The notes under the pieces: generated by a model | What the model saw: only the letters and a program-made list of their open reading frames with translations | Database searches by the model: none | What the model was told of the DNA's origin: nothing | Program-made: the position numbers and the translations under genes | Assembly: GCA_009776905.1 (NCBI GenBank) | Contig: WRMX01000013.1 | Coordinates: forward strand, 20,535-33,276 | Direction: 5' to 3' | Length of the DNA stretch: 12,742 nt | From: Oscillospiraceae bacterium | GTDB lineage: Bacteria > Bacillota > Clostridia > Oscillospirales > Oscillospiraceae | Part shown: piece after piece, positions 1 through 7,936 of the stretch | How the letters are laid out: each line of letters opens with the position of its first letter | How positions within the stretch are numbered: the stretch's first letter is position 1

Positions 1-1994
1 AGAAACACGCTTGAAATCCATGGGAGCTTGCTCTTGACGCCCCTGTGGAGCAGTGCATAGTGCAGCGTGAAAAGCTGCCTCGTGCCCACCCAGGGAAATA
101 TGGCATATTTCCTATCTGAAAGCTGGGTGACAAGATTTTCAAGAATGCCGCTGTTGCGGGCGATGTACCGTATCTCAAAGAGGCGGTCACGACATCGTTC
201 GCTGATGTATGGATAATCATCATCGCAGAGGAGTATGCTCCGGATCTTTCTGACAAGAATCGTGTGTAAATCCACTTCAAAATCCACATCCCAATCGACC
301 AACGAAATGCCCGGGACGCGCTTGACAAAAATGACTTTGGATTTTTCGTTGACTTCCACAGTTTCCCATGCTATCCCCGCAAGCGCGAAACGCACTCCGA
401 CGGGATAAACCTTATCGACGGTGCCGATAGTGCGGTTTTCGTCCTTTACAAGCAGATAATCCGTCGATATGAAGACGGTGAGGAACTTGTGGCTGTTGAC
501 GACTTTCTCGCCCTCCTTGCCGATGATGAGACCGCCGCGCTCGGTGCGCTCCAATTGTTCGATGGCGAGGAGATACGAAAGAAGCTGGCGATAGTCGTCC
601 TGCGGTATGTGCCTGAAACACCCGAGAGTCAGGATCGACTGCGCGAGCGCCGCAGGAGAAAGCTCGCCGCAGCTCTTGAGATGGCTCATCGTTTGGTGGT
701 AGAGCATATTATATGGATAATTTTGCGGATGGAGCGGCTCGAGCCAGCGCTCCTTCGTATATAGCTCGATGATCGCTATCATACGGATGAACTCCCAGTT
801 GATCGGGCCGAGCGTATCGGAAGAATCGACCTTGAGGCTTTCCGTGAATGTAAAAAGCAGCTGCGGAACCTGTCCCCGGCGCCCGCAACGCCCGAGCCTT
901 TGCGCGAAGCTCGATACTGTGAGCGGCGCTCCGACTTGCACCGCCTGGTCGAGCGATCCGATATCAATGCCAAGTTCCAATGTGACGGTGGCGCCCGTGA
1001 CAATTTTCTCATCTTCGGACTTCATCTCGTCCTCCGTCGATTCGCGCAGCAGAGCCGAAACATTGCCATGATGCACCCTATAGACATCGGGAGCCTTGTT
1101 TTTGATGGCGATTTCACGCAGATTTGCTATGACAAACTCCGTTTCCTCGCGGCTGTTAGTAAAGATTATCGTTTTTTTGTCAAGAGTCTCTTTGAACAAA
1201 TATTCAAAATGCTCGCGGTGGCCGATGTCGCCGTTGCTACTGACATTGACGATATTGCCGCTCCCGTCGCGCTCGACGAAATCGCGCTTGTCGCTGTAGT
1301 TCACAAAGCGCTCGACAAAGAGCCTGACACGCTTTTTGCCTTCGTCGGTGATAGGCGCGGCGCACTCGCGCCCCGTTCCTGTGTTGAGCCATGTTTGCGC
1401 CATTGTGACGTCGCCAAGTGTGGCGGACAGCCCAATACGGCGGGGGATGACGCCCGTCAGTGCCTGCAAACGCTCCAAAACGCAGAGCAGCTGCAACCCT
1501 CGCGCATCGCGCATGAAATGGTGGACTTCGTCGATGATCACATATCGGAGGTCGGAGAACATTTGTAATGAAGCCCCGCGTTTGTTCGTGATCAAGCTCT
1601 CCAGCGACTCCGGCGTGATTTGTATGAGCCCTTCAGGGTTTTTTATCAGTTCGTTCTTTTTTGTTTGAGAAGCGTCGCCGTGCCATTTGCAAACAGGGAT
1701 GCCTGAATCGAGAAGGAGCAGTTCCAGCCGTTTGAACTGGTCGTTGATGAGCGCTTTGAGAGGGGAGATATACATGACGCCGACAGATTTTGAGGGGTTG
1801 TTGTGCAGCTCAGTCAATACCGGCAGAAACGCTGCTTCTGTTTTTCCCGATGCGGTGCCGGACGACAGCAAAAGGTTGTCGTCGCTGTCAAAAATGACTT
1901 CGCAAGCGGCGACTTGTATGCCTCGCAACTCTTCCCATTTGTTCTGGTATATAAAGTCTTGGATGAAAGGGGCCAGCCTGTCAAAAACGTCCAT
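1..1994 (-). CDS. Lhr-type superfamily 2 DExH helicase, C-terminus cut by window edge
   Basis: This is an ATP-dependent nucleic-acid helicase of the Lhr-like group, with about 664 codons visible before the window edge. It is an open frame with all core motifs in order: a Q-like residue Q27, motif I SGTASGKT (45-52), Ia SPLKAL, Ib ITPESL, motif II DEVH (155-158), motif III LSAT (189-192), motif IV IIFTNSR, motif V LELGIDIGS, and motif VI QRLGRCGRRG (365-374). The DEVH box and the Ia sequence point to Lhr rather than to RNA DEAD-box proteins. About 290 residues follow the two RecA-like lobes. The ATG at 1994 is preceded by AGAGGA five bases upstream. Helicases of this type (BrxHI in BREX type 2, and those in TerB-linked operons) are normally encoded next to a DUF2791-type P-loop ATPase. 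Such an ATPase lies at 7988-9304 on the same strand, 6 kb upstream. The family call is strong; a role in phage defence or DNA processing is inferred. Confidence 0.9.
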   Translation of the reverse strand, partial: MDVFDRLAPFIQDFIYQNKWEELRGIQVAACEVIFDSDDNLLLSSGTASGKTEAAFLPVLTELHNNPSKSVGVMYISPLKALINDQFKRLELLLLDSGIPVCKWHGDASQTKKNELIKNPEGLIQITPESLESLITNKRGASLQMFSDLRYVIIDEVHHFMRDARGLQLLCVLERLQALTGVIPRRIGLSATLGDVTMAQTWLNTGTGRECAAPITDEGKKRVRLFVERFVNYSDKRDFVERDGSGNIVNVSSNGDIGHREHFEYLFKETLDKKTIIFTNSREETEFVIANLREIAIKNKAPDVYRVHHGNVSALLRESTEDEMKSEDEKIVTGATVTLELGIDIGSLDQAVQVGAPLTVSSFAQRLGRCGRRGQVPQLLFTFTESLKVDSSDTLGPINWEFIRMIAIIELYTKERWLEPLHPQNYPYNMLYHQTMSHLKSCGELSPAALAQSILTLGCFRHIPQDDYRQLLSYLLAIEQLERTERGGLIIGKEGEKVVNSHKFLTVFISTDYLLVKDENRTIGTVDKVYPVGVRFALAGIAWETVEVNEKSKVIFVKRVPGISLVDWDVDFEVDLHTILVRKIRSILLCDDDYPYISERCRDRLFEIRYIARNSGILENLVTQLSDRKYAIFPWVGTRQLFTLHYALLHRGVKSKLPWISSVF

Positions 1995-2027
1995 CAATGT
2001 CCTCTTGTATTATACTATTCCGGCAGC

Positions 2028-2056
2028 ATTATATACCATTGCGCCCAAAATGCCAA
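2028..2056 (-). promoter_or_regulatory. SigA-type promoter for the helicase gene
   Basis: Read leftward, the -35 is TTGGCA (2051-2056), followed by a 17-bp spacer and a perfect -10 TATAAT (2028-2033). Transcription should start near 2021, giving a leader of about 27 nt before the ATG at 1994. A second TATAAT-like hexamer at 2009-2014 lacks a matching -35. Confidence 0.65.
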
Positions 2057-2063
2057 TAAAATC

Positions 2064-2092
2064 TTGTTATATTGCAGGAAATACGATATACT
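2064..2092 (+). promoter_or_regulatory. SigA-type promoter for the acyltransferase operon
   Basis: Read rightward, the -35 is TTGTTA (2064-2069), followed by a 17-bp spacer and a -10 TATACT (2087-2092). The start would be near 2099, with a leader of about 75 nt before the TTG start at 2175. Its -35 lies only 7 bp from the -35 of the leftward helicase promoter, so the two polymerases would compete or be co-regulated. Confidence 0.6.
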
Positions 2093-2108
2093 CAAAAAAA
2101 CTATTTCA

Positions 2109-2129
2109 TGCCGAGCGCAAGGCACTGAA
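2109..2129 (+). repeat. Diverged copy of the dispersed intergenic repeat (left copy)
   Basis: The sequence TGCCGAGCGCAAGG (2109-2122) matches the reverse complement of 12652-12665 exactly. It is followed after three mismatches by the shared TGAA. It lies in the leader of the acyltransferase operon, in the same orientation as the copies at 7548 and 7593. On its own a 14-nt match in a window this size could be chance; the matching positions on both sides of the mismatches make a real relationship more likely. Confidence 0.4.
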
Positions 2130-2174
2130 AAGATACTGCTTGAGAATTCCGAAACCAACCGAGGGGGAAGCAAA

Positions 2175-3599
2175 TTGCTGTTTTCCAGCAACATATTCAT
2201 TTTCCTGTTCCTGACAGTCGCGCTGGCGGGCTACTACCTGCTGCACAAACCATACAGGAACATATTCCTGCTGCTCATGAGCCTGCTCTTCTACGCATGG
2301 GGAGAGCCGAAGTTTGTCATCGTGATGATAGGCTCGATAATCTTCAACTACATTATGGCGATGGTGATTGGCCGCTTCCGAGAACGCAAAAAAACAGCCA
2401 AAGCCTTGCTGGCAATATGCGTTGCCGGAAACCTGGGGCTGCTGTTCACGTTTAAATACCTTGGATTTTTCATAAGCAACATAAACCGCTTTGGCATCGG
2501 GCTGCCAATGGTCAACCTTGCGCTGCCAATTGGCATTTCATTCTTCACTTTTCAGGCCATGTCATACGTAATCGACGTATACCGCGGCGACGTGCAAGTG
2601 CAGTTAAAGCCGCACTATATTGGCCTTTATATATCGTTTTTCCCGCAATTGATCGCCGGACCGATCGTCCGATATAAAGACATCGAGGAGCAAATCGACC
2701 ACAGGAGCAACGACTTCGATCAGTTCGGAGACGGCGTCAGACGGTTTATAATCGGATTCGGCAAAAAAATACTGCTCGCCAACAATATGGCTCTCATTGC
2801 GGACAAAGCGTTTGCGCTGCCCGATGCGGAACGCTCAGTCATATACGCGTGGCTCGGCGCGTTGGCGTATTCGTTTCAGATATTATTTGATTTTTCGGGC
2901 TACTCCGACATGGCGATCGGGCTTGGCAAAATGTTCGGCTTCCGGTTTCTGGAAAACTTCAATTATCCTTACATATCGCAGTCCATTTCCGAATTTTGGA
3001 GGCGGTGGCATATGTCGCTGGAGCAGTGGTTCCGCGACTATGTCTATTTTCCTCTGGGCGGTTCGCGGACCAAATCGACCATCCGCCTGGTGTTCAACCT
3101 TTTTGTCGTATGGGCGTTGACGGGAGCGTGGCATGGGGCGAATTGGAACTTCATCTTGTGGGGATTATTATACTTTGTGCTAATCGCGTTTGAAAAGCTG
3201 ACCGGATACCCGCAAAAATTCAAATCGCCCGTCCCAAAAGGCCTCTATAGAGCGTTTACGTTGCTCTGCGTCCTGGGGGGATGGGTGCTGTTCCGCGCTT
3301 CCGGCACGACAGAGGCGATTAAGTATGGGTTGTCAATGTTCGGATTGCGGGATAATCCATTGTTCTGCGACAATGTTATCCTGACATTTCGTGAATATTG
3401 GCTTTTCCTGGTGGCGGCGGCACTGTGTTCGACCGAGCTTTTCAAGCGCCTGCGCTCGAGAGTGGACAACTCGGGCAGGAAGGCTGTCCGAATATGCGCG
3501 AATGCGTTTACGGTCGTGTTTTATTTATTCTGCTTCTTTTGGTCTGTGTCTTTCCTGATCCTCGGCGCCCACAACCCATTCATATACTTCAATTTTTAG
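2175..3599 (+). CDS. MBOAT-family membrane O-acyltransferase (AlgI/PatA/DltB-like)
   Basis: This 474-residue multi-pass membrane protein is predicted to move acyl groups (usually acetyl) across the membrane for attachment to an exopolysaccharide or wall polymer. The N-terminus LFSSNIFIFLFLTVAL and the following LLMSLLFYAWG are typical of AlgI-type MBOATs. The conserved block SEFWRRWHMSLEQWFRDYVY contains H279, and the catalytic histidine is H320 in TGAWHGANWNF. Length is normal for the family. The start chosen is TTG at 2175, preceded by the purine-rich GAGGGGGAAG (2161-2170). An upstream extension in the same frame would overlap the start of the helicase gene on the other strand and has no family match. 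The next gene begins 11 nt after the stop and encodes the usual periplasmic or extracytoplasmic partner. The acceptor polymer cannot be told from the sequence. Confidence 0.92.
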   Translation: MLFSSNIFIFLFLTVALAGYYLLHKPYRNIFLLLMSLLFYAWGEPKFVIVMIGSIIFNYIMAMVIGRFRERKKTAKALLAICVAGNLGLLFTFKYLGFFISNINRFGIGLPMVNLALPIGISFFTFQAMSYVIDVYRGDVQVQLKPHYIGLYISFFPQLIAGPIVRYKDIEEQIDHRSNDFDQFGDGVRRFIIGFGKKILLANNMALIADKAFALPDAERSVIYAWLGALAYSFQILFDFSGYSDMAIGLGKMFGFRFLENFNYPYISQSISEFWRRWHMSLEQWFRDYVYFPLGGSRTKSTIRLVFNLFVVWALTGAWHGANWNFILWGLLYFVLIAFEKLTGYPQKFKSPVPKGLYRAFTLLCVLGGWVLFRASGTTEAIKYGLSMFGLRDNPLFCDNVILTFREYWLFLVAAALCSTELFKRLRSRVDNSGRKAVRICANAFTVVFYLFCFFWSVSFLILGAHNPFIYFNF

Positions 3600-3610
3600 C
3601 GGTGGTACAT

Positions 3611-4834
3611 ATGGACAAGCTTCTCAAAGCAATTAAAAAGATCACCTACAAGCACATGCTCGCGGTGGCATTTCTATTTGCGATCATGTACACGGGCGCG
3701 GTTGCGTTTTTGCCGACGATATACAACGTCGGGGAATACATAAAGACCACTTCGCCGGGTATTGTCGCGGTCAGAGACATGGCCGACAATGAATATAGAA
3801 ACATGCTTTCTTTCAACAACAGCAATTCATTGACAGATAAAGGGATATATATCGATTTCAACGGCCTCATGGCGCGCGCGATGGGGCAACGCTTTATGAA
3901 TGAACGCATTAAACTAGACAACGGGCACTTAACCCAGATCGCAAGGAAGCAGGATGTGTCGCTTGCAGCCACGCAGTTGACGAAGCTCTGCAACGCGCAA
4001 AAAGAAAACGGCAGAGCATTCCTCTTTGTGGTCGCGCCGTTTCAAGTGCCGAAGTATGAGGACATTATGCCTGCAGGGTACGAGGATTTTGTCAATGATA
4101 ATGCAGATGATTTGCTGGAGTTGTTGAGAGCAAACGAAGTGCCGTTTATTGATTTACGTGAGGAGATGAAAAACGAGGGCATATCATACAGCGAAGCCTT
4201 TTTCGTTACCGACCATCACTGGACGCCCGAGATGGGGTTTTGGGCATATGCGAAGATTATTGATTATCTCAAAAGGGAAGGCGTTGCGCCGGAGACAAGC
4301 GAGCGTTTCTCAGATATCAGCGAGTATGATATTGAGATCAAAAACGACTTGTTTCTAGGTTCTTCCGGGAAGCGCACGGGACGCTACTTTGCGGGCGCGG
4401 ATGATTTCAGCATTATTTCGCCAAAAGATTCAAACTGGGGCAATGGCATAACTTTCAGCCTCCCGGGAACAGATTTTTCCGTGCAAGGTTCATTCGGAGA
4501 TATCCTTTTCAACCGCAACCGTTTGAATGCGGAACCCAACTACTTCAATGCCAATCCGTACGGATTATATGGGTTTGGGGATGCAGCCGAGAAGCATTAC
4601 AGCAACTCCAATGCGCCTGCGGATTTTAATATCCTGACAATCGGCGATTCTTTTGCTCTTGCTACATTTCCATATCTTTCGCTCAATGCCGGCGTGATGG
4701 ACCATTTTGATATGCGGTATTATAAGAATGATTTCAGCGAGTATTATAACGATACGCTCCCGGATGCGATCATAATTCTCGTGACGGCGCACGGCGTCGT
4801 GTCCGAAAACACGACATACGAGTTCTTACCGTGA
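3611..4834 (+). CDS. DHHW/AlgX-AlgJ-like SGNH-fold protein, partner of the MBOAT
   Basis: This 407-residue protein has one N-terminal membrane anchor (about residues 16-34) and an extracytoplasmic SGNH-like domain. Two signatures define the family: TDHHWT with D201, H203 and W204, and GDSF with the nucleophile S347. Together these give the Asp-His/Ser set used by AlgX and AlgJ to hand acetyl groups to polysaccharide. The ATG at 3611 follows GGTGG (3601-3605) and lies 11 nt after the acyltransferase stop, so the two genes are almost certainly co-transcribed and translationally coupled. The C-terminus ends in EFLP just after a hydrophobic strand and the stop codon runs into a GAACCGTCCCCC sequence; a slightly shortened end is possible but not shown. 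Function as the second half of an O-acetylation machine is well supported; the substrate is unknown. Confidence 0.88.
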   Translation: MDKLLKAIKKITYKHMLAVAFLFAIMYTGAVAFLPTIYNVGEYIKTTSPGIVAVRDMADNEYRNMLSFNNSNSLTDKGIYIDFNGLMARAMGQRFMNERIKLDNGHLTQIARKQDVSLAATQLTKLCNAQKENGRAFLFVVAPFQVPKYEDIMPAGYEDFVNDNADDLLELLRANEVPFIDLREEMKNEGISYSEAFFVTDHHWTPEMGFWAYAKIIDYLKREGVAPETSERFSDISEYDIEIKNDLFLGSSGKRTGRYFAGADDFSIISPKDSNWGNGITFSLPGTDFSVQGSFGDILFNRNRLNAEPNYFNANPYGLYGFGDAAEKHYSNSNAPADFNILTIGDSFALATFPYLSLNAGVMDHFDMRYYKNDFSEYYNDTLPDAIIILVTAHGVVSENTTYEFLP

Positions 4835-4877
4835 ACCGTCCCCCTGGTTACAATTCACAAAAATATCGCGCCCCCTA

Positions 4878-4906
4878 TTGACAAACAAACGATTGTTAGG
4901 TATAGT
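4878..4906 (+). promoter_or_regulatory. Near-consensus SigA promoter for the LuxR-family regulator
   Basis: A perfect -35 TTGACA (4878-4883), a 17-bp spacer and a -10 TATAGT (4901-4906) predict a start near 4913, about 55 nt before the ATG at 4969. A promoter this strong would be nearly constitutive unless repressed. The two palindromes that cover it supply an obvious means of repression. Confidence 0.8.
4884..4897. promoter_or_regulatory. Upstream half of a paired operator (imperfect palindrome)
   Basis: AACAAACGATTGTT is a 14-bp palindrome with one mismatch. It fills most of the spacer between the -35 and -10 boxes. It differs by one base from the core of the second site at 4908-4923, with centres 25 bp apart. 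The AAACnnnCGnTTGTTT style is common among TetR-family operators; the protein that binds is not encoded in this window. Confidence 0.6.
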
Positions 4907-4907
4907 G

Positions 4908-4923
4908 AAACAAACGTTTGTTT
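4908..4923. promoter_or_regulatory. Downstream half of a paired operator (perfect 16-bp palindrome)
   Basis: AAACAAACGTTTGTTT is a perfect 16-bp palindrome directly after the -10 box, over the expected transcription start. Binding here and at 4884-4897 would block RNA polymerase. The regulator could be an unlinked TetR-family repressor; autoregulation by the LuxR product is less likely because MalT-type proteins usually bind short asymmetric repeats. Confidence 0.65.
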
Positions 4924-4968
4924 TACTATGCCGCGAGAATTATCGCCGTTGCGAGAGGGGGAATCGTA

Positions 4969-7518
4969 ATGTCTGCGAGCGATCCATTCAAGGACGAAAG
5001 AGGGAGAATTCTTCAAACGACGACCTACCTCGAGCGCCCGCGCCTGAACAAACTGTTGGAAACAGCATCCAAATACCCGCTTGTGGCCATATATGCCGGA
5101 TCGGGGTATGGCAAGACACGCATGGTGAAATCATTTCTTAGCAAGCAGGACGCGCCAGCAACATGGATGCAGATCACGGAAAGCGACAATATAATCGCGC
5201 ACTTTTGGGAAAAATACGTCAATATAATCTCGACCATCTGGCCGGAATCCGCTGCACGTCTCAGGGAAATCGGCATTCCCGACACGGATGATGGATTTGC
5301 GAAATATGCTGCAGTCCGTAGCGACACCTTGGCAGGGCAAGGAAAATGCTATTTTGTATATGATGATTTTCATCTGTTGCACAACCCCGTCCTCTTGCAT
5401 ATTTTCGAGAAAATAATAAGCAGCATACCGCAGAACGGCACTGTCATCGTCATCTCGCGAACAATTCCGGAACTCAACTTGACGAGTTACATGATGCGTG
5501 AGCGCATATATACCATACGAGAGGATGAGCTGGGATTCACTGAAGATGAAATCGCGGAGTATTTCAACCAGCTGGAACTCTCGGTTTCCAGGCAGGACAT
5601 CAGAGACGTCTATGACGACACTCACGGCTGGGCATTCGCCATCAACCTCATTGGCCGCTCGCTTGGAAAGGACCTGAAATATGAACGATCTGCGCTTGAA
5701 GCTATGAAAGACAATATCTTCAAGCTCATTGAGCTGGAAACGCTCGATAATATTTCCGATGGATTATGGCGCTTCCTCCTCCGCATTTCGTTGATCGACC
5801 ACCTTGCTGCAAGCCTGATCAGACTGCTTGCAGACGACGAGAAGCTACTCAGCGAGCTTGATAAGCTCAACGCATATGTACGTTATGACTACCATTTGGG
5901 CGCATATATGATCCATGAGCTTTTCCTTGCGTACCTGAGGCAGCATCAACAAGCGCTTTCCGATGATGAAAGAGAAGATACATATAATAAGGCAGGATTC
6001 TGGTGCGAAGAGAATGATTACCGGAGCGATGCTCTCGCATATTACGAAAGGGCCGGTAATTACGAGGCGATCATGCGGATGATATCTTCAATGAACATCC
6101 AGATGACCCAGGACATCGCCGATCAATCATTGGAGATTTTCAATCGAATGCCAAAAGAAATCGCCGATAACAACAATTTGTTTCCGGCGATGTATATAAA
6201 AATTAATCTGAGTCTCGGGATGTATGATGAAACCACGGCGCTGATAAGAAGATATGCCGAGGATTGGGGCAAACGTCCTGAGTCGCCCGGGAAAAACCGC
6301 GCGTTGGCGGAAATCTATGGCATGAAAGCGATCTCCGGAATCATTATGTCGCCTTTCACTGACAAATATGACTTTGATGCAGCATTCAAAACACATAATG
6401 AGTATTTTGCCAAAAATCCATATTCAATGACCGACCCAACAATTAAGCAGTCTGTTGGCGCTTATGCGCTGCTCGTAGGCTCGAACCGTGCCGGAGCAAC
6501 GGAGGAGTTTATCGATGCGATGTCGTCCGCGATCTCATGCTCCTCAGAGATATACCGCAAAAACTTGCTGGGGCTCGATGATTTGTCGCGAGGCGAATTG
6601 TTGTTTTATAGACGTGAATTCATCGATGCTGAGCAATATTTGCATCAAGCATTGGAAAAAGCGCGGATGAACGGCCAGTTTTCCATATATAACAGAGCGC
6701 TGCTGATTTTGATGCTTCTGTCGTTTGCGCGTGGAGACCTCGATGCTGCAAACAGCATTATAAAGCAGATAGAAGCTCAACTTGGAGAAAAGGAATACGT
6801 CACTCGTTATGATTCATATGATATTGCGCGCGGTGACTATTTTCTTGCCCTGGGGCAGCCGGAGCAGATTCCCGATTGGCTTAAGGCGGACTTTTCTCCA
6901 TATTCGCATCCCGCGTTCCTCGCAAATTATGCAAACCGCGTCAAGGCAAATTATTGCTACATGACGCGGCAGTATAACACTTTATTAGCTTTCTTTGAAA
7001 ACTTGAAAGAGAGCAACTTGCTGCTTGTCGGCAAAATCATGTTCAAGACGCTCGAGGCGTTGTCCCTCTACCAGCTCAAACGCAGGGAAGAAGCTATCGT
7101 ATCGTTGACGGAAGCGTATAAACTCGCCGAGTCAAATAAAATTATCGTTTTGTTCACGCAATACGGAAAAGATATGCGAACGCTTACCGCTGCTGCCTTA
7201 AAGAGTGAGAATTGCTCCATACCGAAGCCTTGGCTCGAGGACATAAACAGGAAATCTTCTGCTTTCGCCAGAAGGCAAGCGCATATGGCAACGATTATCA
7301 AGTCGGCGGCGGCCGACGATGCCAAGCCGGTCTTTACGAAGCGCGAGATCCAGATACTAAAGGAACTCTCCCAAGGGTTGTCGCGCAGCGAGATTGCAGA
7401 GAACCAGGGCATAACCGTAAATACCGTCAAGATGGTGATAAACTCGATCTATGACAAACTCGGCGTGAAGAGCTTGCATGACGCTCTGCGCATCGCGATT
7501 GCATCGAAATTGATATAA
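4969..7518 (+). CDS. Large MalT-like (LAL) LuxR-family transcriptional regulator
   Basis: This 849-residue signal-transduction ATPase regulator has an N-terminal P-loop STAND/NTPase domain with Walker A AGSGYGKT (43-50) and Walker B CYFVYDDFHLL (127-137). A long helical-repeat (TPR-like) sensor region follows at about 380-700, and a C-terminal LuxR helix-turn-helix at 789-849 begins FTKREIQILKELSQG and ends at IASKLI. Length and order match MalT-type activators, which bind an inducer and ATP and then oligomerise on DNA. The ATG at 4969 is preceded by GAGAGGGGG (4953-4961) at good spacing; a TTG 17 codons upstream lies within the operator and has no such site. The gene follows the acyltransferase pair on the same strand but has its own promoter. 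It may control those genes or unlinked ones; the inducer is unknown. Confidence 0.93.
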   Translation: MSASDPFKDERGRILQTTTYLERPRLNKLLETASKYPLVAIYAGSGYGKTRMVKSFLSKQDAPATWMQITESDNIIAHFWEKYVNIISTIWPESAARLREIGIPDTDDGFAKYAAVRSDTLAGQGKCYFVYDDFHLLHNPVLLHIFEKIISSIPQNGTVIVISRTIPELNLTSYMMRERIYTIREDELGFTEDEIAEYFNQLELSVSRQDIRDVYDDTHGWAFAINLIGRSLGKDLKYERSALEAMKDNIFKLIELETLDNISDGLWRFLLRISLIDHLAASLIRLLADDEKLLSELDKLNAYVRYDYHLGAYMIHELFLAYLRQHQQALSDDEREDTYNKAGFWCEENDYRSDALAYYERAGNYEAIMRMISSMNIQMTQDIADQSLEIFNRMPKEIADNNNLFPAMYIKINLSLGMYDETTALIRRYAEDWGKRPESPGKNRALAEIYGMKAISGIIMSPFTDKYDFDAAFKTHNEYFAKNPYSMTDPTIKQSVGAYALLVGSNRAGATEEFIDAMSSAISCSSEIYRKNLLGLDDLSRGELLFYRREFIDAEQYLHQALEKARMNGQFSIYNRALLILMLLSFARGDLDAANSIIKQIEAQLGEKEYVTRYDSYDIARGDYFLALGQPEQIPDWLKADFSPYSHPAFLANYANRVKANYCYMTRQYNTLLAFFENLKESNLLLVGKIMFKTLEALSLYQLKRREEAIVSLTEAYKLAESNKIIVLFTQYGKDMRTLTAAALKSENCSIPKPWLEDINRKSSAFARRQAHMATIIKSAAADDAKPVFTKREIQILKELSQGLSRSEIAENQGITVNTVKMVINSIYDKLGVKSLHDALRIAIASKLI

Positions 7519-7547
7519 AAGACCGTAATATTCGGAACAACTCAGGA

Positions 7548-7605
7548 CCGAGCGCAAGGGCGTGAAAGACGTTACAATTCGCGCCCGGTGACGCAAGGGC
7601 GTGAA
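7548..7605 (+). repeat. Tandem pair of the dispersed intergenic repeat
   Basis: CCGAGCGCAAGGGCGTGAA (7548-7566) is followed by a second copy of its core, GCAAGGGCGTGAA, at 7593-7605. The full 19 nt is repeated exactly, inverted, at 12645-12663. An exact 19-nt match is very unlikely by chance in a window this size. CGCCC at about 7582-7586 can pair with GGGCG of either copy, so the unit could form alternative hairpins. No T-tract follows, so it is not a standard terminator. It lies between the convergent ends of the LuxR gene and the small membrane-protein gene. Confidence 0.75.
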
Positions 7606-7625
7606 CAGTGGCAGCTGCGATGCCA

Positions 7626-7841
7626 TTACGCGCGCTTGTTTTTGTTTACGATTCTGTATACGACATAGATGATGATCGCGAGCAGAATGATCGGGCTGAA
7701 TATCACCCTCCAGACGAAGCCGAACACAGCGCCTATCGCGCCGAATGCAAGGCCGAGCACCGCGCCCAGAACGCTGAATAAGCATGATATTACCAGCAGC
7801 CCAAAAAGGATGAATAGAAAGATCTTCAATGATGGTTTCAA
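7626..7841 (-). CDS. Small two-helix membrane protein with glycine zipper, unrecognised
   Basis: No family is recognised. The 71-residue product has a short basic N-terminus (MKPSLK), a first hydrophobic stretch at about 7-43, a W-R break at 44-45, a second helix at about 46-62 and a basic tail (RIVNKNKRA). The first stretch carries a regular glycine pattern: G26, G30, G34, G37 and G41, a GxxxGxxxG zipper of the kind that packs helices in membrane oligomers. The start chosen is TTG at 7841, because GGAGG (7851-7855) lies nine bases upstream; an ATG 16 codons further upstream would give a very basic, unlikely extension and has no such site. The gene lies just downstream of the P-loop ATPase on the same strand, with its own likely promoter. 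It converges on the LuxR gene. Confidence 0.7.
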   Translation of the reverse strand: MKPSLKIFLFILFGLLVISCLFSVLGAVLGLAFGAIGAVFGFVWRVIFSPIILLAIIIYVVYRIVNKNKRA

Positions 7842-7877
7842 TTTGTTTTGCCTCCTTTTTTGTCGATACCTGCGCAA

Positions 7878-7905
7878 AGCATAACACAAATACGCAAAGA
7901 GTAAA
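7878..7905 (-). promoter_or_regulatory. Probable extended -10 promoter for the small membrane protein
   Basis: Read leftward, TTTACT (7900-7905), a 16-bp spacer and TATGCT (7878-7883), preceded by TGT, make an extended -10 promoter of moderate quality. The predicted start near 7871 leaves a leader of about 30 nt before the TTG at 7841. Confidence 0.4.
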
Positions 7906-7936
7906 TATATATCAGATTAAAAACAAGTGATATAAT

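Noticed and set aside
900..1568. Plus-strand 222-codon frame opposite the helicase
   Set aside because: It lies antisense to conserved helicase motifs, has no recognisable domain, and its composition is that of a shadow frame.
1803..2174. N-terminal extension of the acyltransferase to 1803
   Set aside because: It would overlap the helicase start, cross both divergent promoters, and encode residues unlike MBOAT N-termini; TTG at 2175 with a purine-rich site fits better.
7548..7605. CRISPR array or terminator at the repeat cluster
   Set aside because: Only two spaced units are present, with no regular array, no cas genes and no T-tract.
7357..7887. Minus-strand 176-codon frame over the LuxR end and small membrane gene
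   Set aside because: It overlaps the better-supported LuxR HTH and the small protein in other frames and resembles no protein.
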